Below the pieces are notes generated by a model. That model did no database searches, had not been told where the DNA came from, and saw only the letters and a list, made by a program, of their open reading frames with translations. From assembly GCA_002398825.1 (NCBI GenBank), contig DHBS01000012.1, forward strand, positions 1 through 9,476: 9,476 bases of DNA, written 5' to 3'. Shown here one piece after another: positions 1 through 7,025 of this stretch. Within the stretch, counting starts at the first letter, position 1, and every line of letters begins with the position of its first letter. Source of the stretch: Syntrophomonas sp. UBA4922 (GTDB taxonomy: Bacteria > Bacillota > Syntrophomonadia > Syntrophomonadales > Syntrophomonadaceae). The position numbers and the translations under genes were made by a program.

Positions 1-691
<691 letters not shown>

Positions 692-876
692 TTGTATATT
701 GCCTGGGCTATTCAAGAGCCCGAAATCAGCGGCTGCCCAATGAGAGCCTGAGTCCCGGGAAGATCGGGAAAACAGCCTCCATTGGGGAGCATCTTCATAA
801 GAAAGCCCGGGTCAAGCTATAAAAGCTATAAGAATGGCAACAATATATTGTAATAAATTCAATGGCACAACCTGCC

Positions 877-884
877 AAAAGGAG
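877..884 (+). promoter_or_regulatory. Ribosome binding site that fixes the L25 start
   Basis: AAAAGGAG lies 7 nt before the ATG at 892. The in-frame ATG at 862 lies upstream of this site and has no comparable Shine-Dalgarno sequence, so 892 is the better start. Confidence 0.75.
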
Positions 885-891
885 TACTTTT

Positions 892-1500
892 ATGGAAGAG
901 ACTATTTTAAAGGCGAGTGAAAGAAGCAAACAACGCGGCAAGTTCAGGGAAAAGGGCTTTGTGGCCGGGGTTATTTATGGCGAAGGTATGCAGGCGAGTA
1001 ATCCGGTCAAATTCGACAGAGCGGCCTTGCAGCAAGTTCTTAAGCGCCATGGCTCCAATGCCAGAGTGACGATTCTGTTTAACGACAATAAGACACTGGG
1101 CTTTATCAAAGAAGTGCAGCGGGATGCGATTTCGCAGCAGATTACCCATATCGATGTGCAGCTGGTTTCCAAAGATCAGGAGGTCAAACTATCCGTTCCT
1201 ATTGTTTTCAGAAATGTGGAAGATCTGGCAGACAGACAACTGCAGCTTCAGGTCTACAAATACGAGGTTCCTGTTACGGGAAGAATGGATTTGATGCCTG
1301 ACGCCATACAAATCGATGTGGCACCTATGAATTTAGGCGATTCAATCACTGTAGACGACTTCAACCTGGATCCGCAGATAAAAGTAAGCGAAAAAGAAGA
1401 TGCCGTCTATGCAGTGATCAATAATCTGCCGGTTGAAGAGAGCGCAGAAGCCGAAGAAAACCCAGAGATCAATGAGAATGCCGAACCCGCAGCCGAATAA
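892..1500 (+). CDS. rplY: 50S ribosomal protein L25 / general stress protein Ctc (TL5 type)
   Basis: A 202-residue protein that binds 5S rRNA in the large ribosomal subunit. It is the long, two-domain Ctc/TL5 form found in Gram-positives and Thermus rather than the short E. coli L25. The N-terminal domain (about residues 1-90) has the family pattern: an early ETILKASER segment, then GKFREKGFVAGVIYGEG, and later HIDVQLVSKDQEVKLSVPI. The C-terminal TL5 domain (about 95-180) contains VPVTGRMDLMP and the conserved stretch IDVAPMNLGDSITVDD. The protein ends in a glutamate- and alanine-rich acidic tail of about 20 residues, common in this family. The start at 892 is chosen over 862 because of the ribosome binding site between them and because family members begin near this point. 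It appears monocistronic, with about 200 nt upstream and a palindrome downstream. Ctc is stress-induced in Bacillus, but no sigma-B site is evident here. Confidence 0.93.
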   Translation: MEETILKASERSKQRGKFREKGFVAGVIYGEGMQASNPVKFDRAALQQVLKRHGSNARVTILFNDNKTLGFIKEVQRDAISQQITHIDVQLVSKDQEVKLSVPIVFRNVEDLADRQLQLQVYKYEVPVTGRMDLMPDAIQIDVAPMNLGDSITVDDFNLDPQIKVSEKEDAVYAVINNLPVEESAEAEENPEINENAEPAAE

Positions 1501-1507
1501 GGCGCAA

Positions 1508-1540
1508 TTGGGGACGTGACAAATTTGGGACCGTCCCCAA
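1508..1540. repeat. REP-like palindrome after L25
   Basis: TTGGGGACG at 1508-1516 is perfectly complementary to CGTCCCCAA at 1532-1540, giving a 9-bp stem with a 15-nt spacer. No clear T-run follows on either strand, so it is not a classic terminator. The GGGGAC/GTCCCC form with an AAATTTGGGACC core resembles short dispersed intergenic palindromes (REP type) that I recall from Firmicutes and Deltaproteobacteria genomes. Being dispersed is inference, because only one copy is visible here. Confidence 0.5.
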
Positions 1541-1607
1541 GGGGGTTATTTCGGTGTATATTGGGTAGCAGGGAAGACATAATCACACTTTCGAAGGAGC
1601 AGTCTTG

Positions 1608-2171
1608 ATGCAGGGTTATTTTGCAGTTGGGACTATACTTTTGCTTATTACTCTGGTGATCTCGCGGGCTATTCTGATGCGAAAACTGGGCATCAAAGCC
1701 ATGAGGTTTGGCGAGATGGATAAAACCGATTTCCTCATTCCTCCATTTGCTTTGCTGTTCTTCTATCTCATCTTTGCCAGCGCTCTGAACTGGCCGAAAT
1801 TCGGCGCTGAACTGTTTTATAATGATATGGCGGCTTGGATCGGCGTGGCCTTGTGTATACTGGGCCTGGCCTTTTTCTTTTTAAGCCTGACTTCTTTTGG
1901 CAAAAGCTTTCGGGTGGGTATCGATGAAGATCAGCCCGGCGCTCTGATAACAACTGGCGCCTTCGCTGTCAGCCGCAACCCCATTTATACCGCTTTCGGG
2001 TTCATACTCCTGGGTATATTTTTGATTTTCCCCAATTGGGTGGTATTATTGTACCTCCTGGCGGGTCTGTGGCTCATGAATCGCCAGGTTCTTCGCGAGG
2101 AGGAATCATTGCAAAAGATCTACGGTGAACAATACCTGCGATACTGCCAAAAAGTCCGCAGGTATCTTTGA
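1608..2171 (+). CDS. Integral-membrane methyltransferase, isoprenylcysteine carboxyl methyltransferase (ICMT/PEMT) family
   Basis: A 187-residue membrane protein of the ICMT/phospholipid methyltransferase superfamily, which transfers methyl groups from S-adenosylmethionine to lipid-like or small substrates inside the membrane. Hydrophobic segments lie at about residues 2-22, 43-60, 72-94 and a long hairpin at about 122-155. The C-terminal hallmark is present: SRNPIYTAFGFILLGI (the R-H/N-P-x-Y motif binding the methyl donor), then REEESLQKIYGEQYLRYCQKVRRYL, with the EE pair and Y-x-x-Y-x-x-x-V-x-R-x-L ending typical of the family. The ATG at 1608 is preferred over the adjoining TTG at 1605, since AAGGAG at 1594-1599 lies 8 nt before the ATG. 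No isoprenylated bacterial protein substrate is implied; the substrate is unknown. It stands alone between L25 and convergent minus-strand genes. Confidence 0.82.
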   Translation: MQGYFAVGTILLLITLVISRAILMRKLGIKAMRFGEMDKTDFLIPPFALLFFYLIFASALNWPKFGAELFYNDMAAWIGVALCILGLAFFFLSLTSFGKSFRVGIDEDQPGALITTGAFAVSRNPIYTAFGFILLGIFLIFPNWVVLLYLLAGLWLMNRQVLREEESLQKIYGEQYLRYCQKVRRYL

Positions 2172-2407
2172 TACAGCGAATTGAATCCGATGGGGTACTT
2201 TATAAGCAAATAAAGCCGGAGACAACCTTGATACGGGCGACCTTCGTCCCTGGAAGGCATGGCATACCTGGATATTTCTCGTGCTCGCCGACCTTCCATT
2301 AAGCTGATTACCTGAGGGCCAAAGAAATCTTCAATGGCCCACATTAAATTTTGTTCGCTTTTTGGAAGGCATTTCAAAATCGTTCCGGCCTATTCCCGAA
2401 TTTTGGT

Positions 2408-3103
2408 CTATTTCTTCCGTTTTTTACCAACAGCCAGAGCGGAGAGCGAAATATTGGTGACGGTAGCAAATGCAATATTAAAGCATTCCTGGCTGACAAG
2501 TTCAACAACATAATGGCAGCATTCCGGGCAGGTTTCACAAGCGCAGAAGCTGAAAGCGAAGGAATCTGACTGCTGTACGAATTCGTTTTCATTCTGGTTT
2601 GTTACAAAATCTTCGTTAGACTGTCTCTCGAAGGTCCAGGTGCCGAGAGGAACATGACTGCCGCAGCAGACCCTGCTCAGCTTGAACACTAAACGCAGCA
2701 GAAAGTTGTCGTCGTCGGTGGTTCTGAAACTAATAAGTGAAAAGAAGTCCAATTTGACAGTGGGGTCGATCAAATCGCTGGTGTCAAGAGAAACTGTCGC
2801 CTGAACAACCCCATAGCTGCTGTTGTTGATACCGGATGAAGCCGCCCCATTAACCAAAATGCCGTTACAGGATATCGGACCGGAGCCCACACTGGTGCCG
2901 CACTTTAAGATCGTCTCAGTTTCAAAATCGGGTTTATTTTTGTCTTTATCCTTCTTAAAATCCTGGTTATCGTCCTTTTTGGGAAAAGGGCAATAGTTGT
3001 CTTGCTCCTCATAATAATCTTTCTTGGGATAAGGGGAATAATCATAATCCTCTTCCCTGCGATTATCACGCCTGTAGGAATCTCTCTGATAACGGGTTTT
3101 CAT
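2408..3103 (-). CDS. DUF4489-like protein with repetitive charged N-terminus, possible spore or cell-surface protein
   Basis: A 231-residue protein with no signal peptide or membrane segment. Residues 1-60 are low in complexity and rich in Arg, Lys, Asp and Tyr. They include two related units 15 residues apart, YSPYPKKD (22-29) and YCPFPKKD (37-44). The rest looks like a beta-rich globular domain, starting ETETILKCG (about 61-69) and continuing through VVQATVSLDTSDLIDPTVKLDFFSLISF, a pattern I associate with DUF4489 proteins of Clostridia. The C-terminal half has a cysteine cluster (CACETCPECC) and the end is KKRKK. The start is supported by AGGAGG at 3111-3116, 7 nt before the ATG. Function is unknown. 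A role at the spore or cell surface is an inference from the clostridial family and composition. The gene sits 232 nt downstream of a terminated LRAT-domain gene on the same strand, so it probably has its own promoter. Confidence 0.75.
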   Translation of the reverse strand: MKTRYQRDSYRRDNRREEDYDYSPYPKKDYYEEQDNYCPFPKKDDNQDFKKDKDKNKPDFETETILKCGTSVGSGPISCNGILVNGAASSGINNSSYGVVQATVSLDTSDLIDPTVKLDFFSLISFRTTDDDNFLLRLVFKLSRVCCGSHVPLGTWTFERQSNEDFVTNQNENEFVQQSDSFAFSFCACETCPECCHYVVELVSQECFNIAFATVTNISLSALAVGKKRKK

Positions 3104-3137
3104 ATAATAACCTCCTATATCTTTAAATAATCTGCCA

Positions 3138-3159
3138 AGCCATTTATAAATAAACGGCT
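3138..3159. promoter_or_regulatory. Imperfect dyad in the leader of the DUF4489-like gene
   Basis: Ten-base arms, 3138-3147 and 3150-3159, are complementary at nine positions around an AA centre (AGCCATTTAT / ATAAACGGCT). The dyad lies about 35-56 bp upstream of the start codon at 3103, in AT-rich DNA. It could be an operator or a weak mRNA hairpin; nothing distinguishes these. Confidence 0.3.
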
Positions 3160-3281
3160 GCTTAGATTTACTCTAGTTTATTCTCTAATACCATAATTTG
3201 GTTACTGTGCCGGATGCGGGAAATGCGAATTATCAATCATTTGTGAATGCGGGGAGTTCAACTGTGTGGCCCGGGGTCAAC

Positions 3282-3312
3282 AAAAAGGAACTCCCGTATT
3301 ATCGGGAGTTCC
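3282..3312 (-). terminator. Rho-independent terminator of the LRAT-domain gene
   Basis: A perfect 10-bp stem, 3287-3296 (GGAACTCCCG) with 3303-3312 (CGGGAGTTCC), encloses a 6-nt loop. Read on the minus strand the stem is followed directly by TTTTTG, so it terminates transcription coming from the gene that ends at 3336, 23 nt away. Confidence 0.88.
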
Positions 3313-3335
3313 GTAATATAGAAATTAGCTTTATG

Positions 3336-3845
3336 CTAGTTTATGGAAAGAACTGCCGGCACGTTGGGCAATAAGCCCAATAAGCATTTTACTTTGGAGG
3401 TTTCTGTAATTCCGGTCTTGCACCAGACCACAAAATGTTCGCAATTGCTGATGGAAGGACTGTATTCGCGCTCCCCAACCTTGCTTAATGCCCGCTGTGC
3501 AGTCTGACGGGGCGAGTAGATTCGATAATAGGGGCTTTGCCGGATTAATTCCAACAGCTTTAGCCTGTCGATAAGGGAGGTTAAGCTTCGAAACGGGGCC
3601 GCCAATACGTCGATGGGTTCATTTTCATTAGTCTCAGGAAAAATGCAGATAAAATAGCCGGTTTTGCCATGCAGGAATCTATCCAGGGTGGTTTCCCGGA
3701 TATAGTGGTACTTCTCAAATTCGTCAATATACGGGGCATAATGCACCACGCTATGGTCATTGATGTAAACCCCATAGTGTTTGGTGGGACCGCGGTAAAC
3801 GCCAATAATATCGCCGAAACTTGCCGATACAACCTCATCAGCCAT
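3336..3845 (-). CDS. LRAT-domain protein (NlpC/P60-superfamily acyltransferase or thiol hydrolase)
   Basis: A 169-residue protein of the lecithin:retinol acyltransferase-like family, whose members use a catalytic Cys and His residues for acyl transfer or hydrolysis on lipids. It shows the family layout. GDIIGVYRGPTKHYGVYI supplies the first His (His23), DHSVVHYAP the second (His35), and YSPSISNCEHFVVWCKTG the NCEHFV nucleophile box (Cys135), about 100 residues on, as in eukaryotic LRAT and HRASLS proteins. The stretch between 75 and 105 is variable. No signal peptide is seen and there is no strong C-terminal membrane anchor, only a mildly hydrophobic tail (CLLGLLPNVPAVL, about 154-166), so it is probably cytosolic or peripherally membrane-bound. 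GGGGGAG at about 3851-3857 lies 5 nt before the ATG. Native substrate is unknown; bacterial LRAT proteins are poorly characterised. Confidence 0.88.
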   Translation of the reverse strand: MADEVVSASFGDIIGVYRGPTKHYGVYINDHSVVHYAPYIDEFEKYHYIRETTLDRFLHGKTGYFICIFPETNENEPIDVLAAPFRSLTSLIDRLKLLELIRQSPYYRIYSPRQTAQRALSKVGEREYSPSISNCEHFVVWCKTGITETSKVKCLLGLLPNVPAVLSIN

Positions 3846-4074
3846 GTGATCTCCCCCTAAACTGATGTTGAGCGTTGTATTTAAAGTCTACGATGCCGAT
3901 CCTCAGATTATACTCGTCGACATAATATGAAAACTACGACCTCTGGCATTATTCCTCCGATTCATTAAATCAGTATCACCCCGCTTTGCTAATCTTTATA
4001 TAATTATACATTAAATTCCTCTCCGGCAGGCTGTTTCGAATCCAATTTAAAGGTATCCAGGGAAAATGCAAATG

Positions 4075-4095
4075 GGGCGGTGAATAATACCGCCC
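4075..4095 (-). terminator. Second hairpin after the ABC operon
   Basis: GGGCGGT (4075-4081) pairs with ACCGCCC (4089-4095) around a 7-nt loop. On the minus strand the stem is followed by CCATTTGCATTTTCC, which is only moderately T-rich. It may be a back-up terminator for the importer operon. Confidence 0.5.
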
Positions 4096-4122
4096 TCCAT
4101 AAGGCCGCATGGTGCAGAGATA

Positions 4123-4158
4123 AAGCGGAGGGATTCTATTAGCCGAAGCCCTCCGCTT
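4123..4158 (-). terminator. Terminator of the ABC importer operon
   Basis: A perfect 10-bp stem, 4123-4132 (AAGCGGAGGG) with 4149-4158 (CCCTCCGCTT), has a 16-nt loop and begins 8 nt after the lipoprotein stop codon. On the minus strand it continues into TATCTCT, a short pyrimidine-rich tract. A role as terminator is likely from position and stem strength, though the T-run is weak. Confidence 0.65.
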
Positions 4159-4166
4159 GATTACTT

Positions 4167-5153
4167 TTATTTAGGCACAAACTGGCCGGTGACCACTTTG
4201 TCATAAGGGGCTATCTTTTCCAGTTCTCCGGCATCTTTGATGATTTGCTGCAGGAGATAAAAATCGTTTTCCAGCAATAAGGGGTCCTTCTTCCAGCTAT
4301 TCTGGTCTTTGTAGTTCTTAATGGCGCTGATCAGTATTTCTTCGGATTCATCCGGAAAGCTGGGCTTGATGGTTTGGGCGATCTCTGCGGGGGAGTGACT
4401 GTCTACCCACTGCTGTCCCTTATAGACGGCCCGGGTAAATTTCTGCACCAGCTCGGGATTTTTCTCGATGGTACTCTTTTTGGTGAAATAAGCGGTATAG
4501 GGGACTTCACCGCTTTCTTTGCCCAGCGAGGCTACTATATGGGCTTTGCCTTCTTTGGCCATTGTTGAAGCGGTTGGCTCAAAAATGATCACATAATCAC
4601 CTTGACCGCCCAGGAAAGCCCCCGGCATGGCTGCAAACTGCATGGTGGTGTCGATAAAAACATCTTTTCCCACCGTCATGCCGTTCTTCTCCAGGACATA
4701 TTCCAGTATGATGGCCGGCATTCCGCCTTTGCGTCCTCCGATAATGGTCTTGCCTTTCAAATCGCTCCACTGGAATTCGGGATCGGGCTGCCGGCCCATC
4801 AAAAAGGTGCCGTCTCCGTTGGTCAACTGGGCAAATACCACTCCATAGTCTTCTTTACCTTCATTATAGACGTAGACACTGGCCTCCGGGCCGGCTAAAC
4901 CGATGTCGGCCTGCCCGGTCAAGACCGCGGTCATGACCTTATCGGCTCCCTGGCCATTGGTGAGTTCGATTTCCAAGCCTTCGGCTTTAAAAAATCCCTG
5001 GTTTAAAGCCACATATTGCGGGGCGTAGAAAATCGAGTGGGTGACCTCACAGAGTTTGACCTTGGTGAGTTCATTCTGTGCAGGGCTGCACCCTGATAAA
5101 ACCAAAGTGAATCCTACCGTTAAAACCAACAATAGCGCCGTTAATTTCCTCAT
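4167..5153 (-). CDS. ABC transporter substrate-binding lipoprotein (SsuA/NrtA/ThiY-like, NMT1 family)
   Basis: A 328-residue extracytoplasmic binding protein that captures a small solute and delivers it to the permease encoded upstream. It starts with a lipoprotein signal: RK, a hydrophobic run, then the lipobox LSGC, so Cys22 would be lipidated and anchor the protein outside the membrane. The mature part follows the NMT1/SsuA pattern: YAPQYVALNQGFFKAEGLEIEL (about 45-65), TAVLTGQADIGLAGPEA, and DLKGKTIIGGRKGGMPAIILEYVLEKNG at the domain boundary. The ATG at 5153 is chosen over a longer frame reaching 5369. It is preceded by GAGGAGAAGG, opens exactly on the lipoprotein signal, and shares one base with the permease stop (TAATG), implying translational coupling. 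The THI5-type CCCFC iron motif is absent. Sulfonate, taurine, nitrate, bicarbonate, pyrimidine or riboflavin-like ligands all remain possible. Confidence 0.9.
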   Translation of the reverse strand: MRKLTALLLVLTVGFTLVLSGCSPAQNELTKVKLCEVTHSIFYAPQYVALNQGFFKAEGLEIELTNGQGADKVMTAVLTGQADIGLAGPEASVYVYNEGKEDYGVVFAQLTNGDGTFLMGRQPDPEFQWSDLKGKTIIGGRKGGMPAIILEYVLEKNGMTVGKDVFIDTTMQFAAMPGAFLGGQGDYVIIFEPTASTMAKEGKAHIVASLGKESGEVPYTAYFTKKSTIEKNPELVQKFTRAVYKGQQWVDSHSPAEIAQTIKPSFPDESEEILISAIKNYKDQNSWKKDPLLLENDFYLLQQIIKDAGELEKIAPYDKVVTGQFVPK

Positions 5154-6022
5154 TACCAATCCTTCTCCTCTCTTTGCGCATGACCATTTTTTCTCAAGAC
5201 AAAACTTTCGAACCAAACCACTCCCTGATACATGACCATGGCCGCAATTCCCAAAATAACCACGCTGGTCATGACCAAATCGAGTCTGAAAACCTGGCCG
5301 CCATAGACAATCAGATATCCCAGGCCGGCCCTGGAAACCAGGAACTCGCCCACAATGACACCGACCCACGACAATCCCACGTTTACTTTGAGCGCGTTGA
5401 TTATACTGGGAAATGAGGCCGGGAGCAAAACCTTGGTCAGCACCTGATATTTGGTGCCGCCAAAGGAGTGCACCAGTTTGATTTTCTGCTGATCAACCCC
5501 CATAAAACCGTTTAAGACTTCCAGGATGGTCACAATCAGCGAAATAGCCAGGGTCATGACAATAATGGCTACCGGGCCGGCGCCGATCCAAACGATAAAA
5601 ACCGGACCCAGAGCGATTTTGGGCAGGCTGTTTAAGACCACCAAGTACGGTTCAGACACCTCTGACAAAAATTTCGACCACCACAAGGCAATGGCGCACA
5701 AAACCCCGGAGACCGTCCCCAAAAGAAAGCCGATGATGGTTTCCAGACAGGTCACCCCGATATGCTGGAAGAGCGCGCCTTCATTGTACAAAACCCCGAT
5801 GGTTCTGATTATCCGGGAAGGCTGGCTGGTTATGAAGGGGTCGATGATGGCCGCCCGGGCCAGTATTTCCCACAGAGCGACGCACAGGAACAGAATTATG
5901 AATTGAGTGGCACGAACCGTGATCTTTTTCCGTTTAAGCATATTCAGGTATTGGGCATGTGCAGGCGATATTTCGGATAATTGACTGTTAACCGCTGACA
6001 TAGCAGCAGCTGGCTCAGACAT
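5153..6022 (-). CDS. ABC transporter permease (SsuC/ThiX/NrtB-like)
   Basis: A 289-residue inner-membrane permease of the BPD_transp_1 family and the middle component of the importer. About 37 polar N-terminal residues precede the first membrane segment (ATQFIILFLCVALWEILARA). Further segments follow at about 92-115, 125-148, 150-170, 215-235 and 245-270, giving six helices. The EAA loop that docks with the ATPase is visible as SFGGTKYQVLTKVLLPASFPSI, followed by the family ending NALKVNVGLSWVGVIVGEFLVS and AGLGYLI. Its start lies inside the ATPase gene, an 8-nt overlap. The ribosome binding site GGAGGG (6035-6040) is 12 nt upstream of the ATG, a little far, so coupling with upstream translation is likely. 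An in-frame ATG at residue 8 has no ribosome binding site. Confidence 0.93.
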   Translation of the reverse strand: MSEPAAAMSAVNSQLSEISPAHAQYLNMLKRKKITVRATQFIILFLCVALWEILARAAIIDPFITSQPSRIIRTIGVLYNEGALFQHIGVTCLETIIGFLLGTVSGVLCAIALWWSKFLSEVSEPYLVVLNSLPKIALGPVFIVWIGAGPVAIIVMTLAISLIVTILEVLNGFMGVDQQKIKLVHSFGGTKYQVLTKVLLPASFPSIINALKVNVGLSWVGVIVGEFLVSRAGLGYLIVYGGQVFRLDLVMTSVVILGIAAMVMYQGVVWFESFVLRKNGHAQREEKDW

Positions 6023-6782
6023 GAATATCCAACTCCCTCCATATTTCCTGGAAGTAGTATCTGAATTCCGGTGCTTCGCGGCAGTTGATCGGAGTCCGGC
6101 TGGTGCAGCTCAATTTTATGTTGTGGATTCTTTTCAGACGCCCGGGCCGGTGGCTTAACACCACGATCCGGTCAGACATGCTTATGGCTTCGCTGATATC
6201 ATGAGTCACAAGTATGGCGGTCTTCTTCTCCTTTCTGATGATGTCGTAGATATCCTCGCTGACCGCCAGGCGGGTTTGGTAGTCCAGGGCGGAAAAAGCC
6301 TCGTCGAGCAGCAGGATTTGGGGGTTCGGCACCAGGGTCCTGATCAGGGCCGCTCTTTGCCGCATACCGCCTGATAGTTGCTCAGGATATTTGTTGCGAA
6401 ATTCATAGAGGCCATAGGTTTTCAAATAATTGATAGCCTTTTCTTTGGTTTCTGGATTGAGGGCTTTTTGAATCTCAACCCCCAGGAGCACGTTTTGCAA
6501 AATGGTTCGCCATTCAAAGAGATGATCTTTTTGCAGCATATAACCGGTTTTTTTGGAAGAGCCGGCGTTTCGTTCCCCGTACAGCAGAACCTCTCCCGAG
6601 GTTGGGCTGAGCAGACCGGATATGATAGAAAGCAGGGTCGATTTCCCGCATCCGCTGGGTCCGACTATGCTGACAAATTCACCTTCGCTTACTGCAAAAT
6701 CAATGTTGTCCAGGGCCTGGATTTCGCCGTTTGGGGATTGATAGGTCATGGCAACCCCGCGGACTTCTACCACTGGCTTCAA
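6015..6782 (-). CDS. ABC transporter ATP-binding protein (SsuB/TauB/NrtD-like), TTG start
   Basis: The 255-residue cytoplasmic ATPase that powers the importer, first gene of the operon. All motifs are present: Walker A GPSGCGKST (41-49), Q-loop Gln84 in YMLQKD followed by LFEWRT (typical of the SsuB/TauB/NrtD branch), signature LSGGMRQR (136-143), Walker B ILLLDE (156-161) with D-loop SALD, and switch His194 in LVTHD. The length matches the family. The start is TTG at 6780-6782 with GGGGTG about 5 nt upstream; the next in-frame ATG, residue 12, would remove the first beta strand and has no ribosome binding site. No TPP, FMN, guanidine or other riboswitch pattern is recognisable in the leader, so control is more likely transcriptional. 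Confidence 0.95.
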   Translation of the reverse strand: MKPVVEVRGVAMTYQSPNGEIQALDNIDFAVSEGEFVSIVGPSGCGKSTLLSIISGLLSPTSGEVLLYGERNAGSSKKTGYMLQKDHLFEWRTILQNVLLGVEIQKALNPETKEKAINYLKTYGLYEFRNKYPEQLSGGMRQRAALIRTLVPNPQILLLDEAFSALDYQTRLAVSEDIYDIIRKEKKTAILVTHDISEAISMSDRIVVLSHRPGRLKRIHNIKLSCTSRTPINCREAPEFRYYFQEIWRELDIHV

Positions 6783-6847
6783 AAAATCACCCCCCGGTAT
6801 CTACTCCTAATATGTTATTCGAGCCGACATCAAACAGTGAGTGTTCT

Positions 6848-6969
6848 GTGAGGCAAGCGGGGCGGGGGATAAAGCGGGCGGAGGATAAAGAGGTACGCGC
6901 AAGCGGGGTGAGGTTCTTGACTTGAGCTAAATGCGCAGGTCAAGAACCTCACTCCGCTTGCCCCCTCAC
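6848..6969. repeat. Composite palindromic (REP/MITE-like) repeat element
   Basis: The core is a long inverted repeat. The arms at 6899-6921 and 6939-6961 match over 23 bases with a single difference that is a G-U pair in RNA, around a 17-nt loop. The sequence GTGAGGCAAGCGGGG at 6848-6862 repeats part of the left arm. It is also the inverse of 6954-6969 except for three extra G residues, so the whole looks like nested or doubled arms. A 16-bp tandem duplication (6860-6891) fills the left side. There is no T-run after the stem, which argues against a terminator. Read as protein, both strands spell ASGVRFLT. Insertion of a dispersed palindromic repeat is the best explanation; copy number cannot be judged here. 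Confidence 0.7.
6860..6891. repeat. Two-copy 16-bp tandem repeat
   Basis: GGGCGGGGGATAAAGC (6860-6875) is followed at once by GGGCGGAGGATAAAGA (6876-6891), with 14 of 16 bases the same. It lies inside the composite palindromic element and probably arose by local duplication. Confidence 0.7.
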
Positions 6970-6987
6970 TTTCCCATATATTATGAT

Positions 6988-6998
6988 TGTCTGAGACA
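6988..6998. promoter_or_regulatory. Perfect dyad, candidate operator in the divergent control region
   Basis: TGTCT-G-AGACA is a perfect inverted repeat with a one-base centre, in AT-rich DNA between the ABC operon and the VOC/FAH genes. The shape is like operators of GntR-type and some other HTH regulators. No regulator gene is visible in the window, so function is inferred from position only. Confidence 0.35.
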
Positions 6999-7025
6999 GT
7001 TTTATATTTGAGGAATATCGCCAAT

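Larger units (their letters stand above)
3846..4166. other. Intergenic region upstream of the LRAT gene and downstream of the ABC operon
   Basis: These 321 bp hold no long reading frame. On the minus strand two TATAAT hexamers occur (3907-3912 and 4003-4008), either of which could be the -10 box for the LRAT gene. Neither has a good -35 hexamer at 17 bp. Between them lies a 13-codon frame (3908-3949) preceded by GGAGGA, listed separately under findings. The right-hand end holds the two hairpins that follow the ABC operon. Confidence 0.5.

Noticed and set aside
705..721. Small hairpin GGGCT/AGCCC after the helicase gene
   Set aside because: Only five base pairs and no T-run, too weak to call a terminator.
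862..891. Upstream ATG for L25
   Set aside because: The ribosome binding site at 877-884 lies after it and directly serves the ATG at 892, which also matches the family N-terminus.
2120..2377. An 85-codon minus-strand frame downstream of the DUF4489-like gene
   Set aside because: It overlaps the end of the membrane methyltransferase gene, has only a weak GGAACG ahead of it, and its translation resembles no family I know. It could be a decayed gene, but there is not enough to support it.
3251..3295. Alternative pairing of GGGAGTT (3252-3258) with AACTCCC (3289-3295) as an attenuator
   Set aside because: The tighter 10-bp hairpin at 3287-3312 with its T-run fully explains the site, and no downstream gene is close enough to make attenuation likely.
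5154..5369. A longer N-terminus for the substrate-binding protein
   Set aside because: The extra 72 codons are read from the permease gene in another frame, while the ATG at 5153 opens a clean lipoprotein signal with a good ribosome binding site.
6783..6990. A riboswitch in the ABC operon leader
   Set aside because: The ABC family includes thiamine-precursor importers, so I looked for TPP and similar conserved boxes and found none. The strong hairpin there fits a repeat element better.
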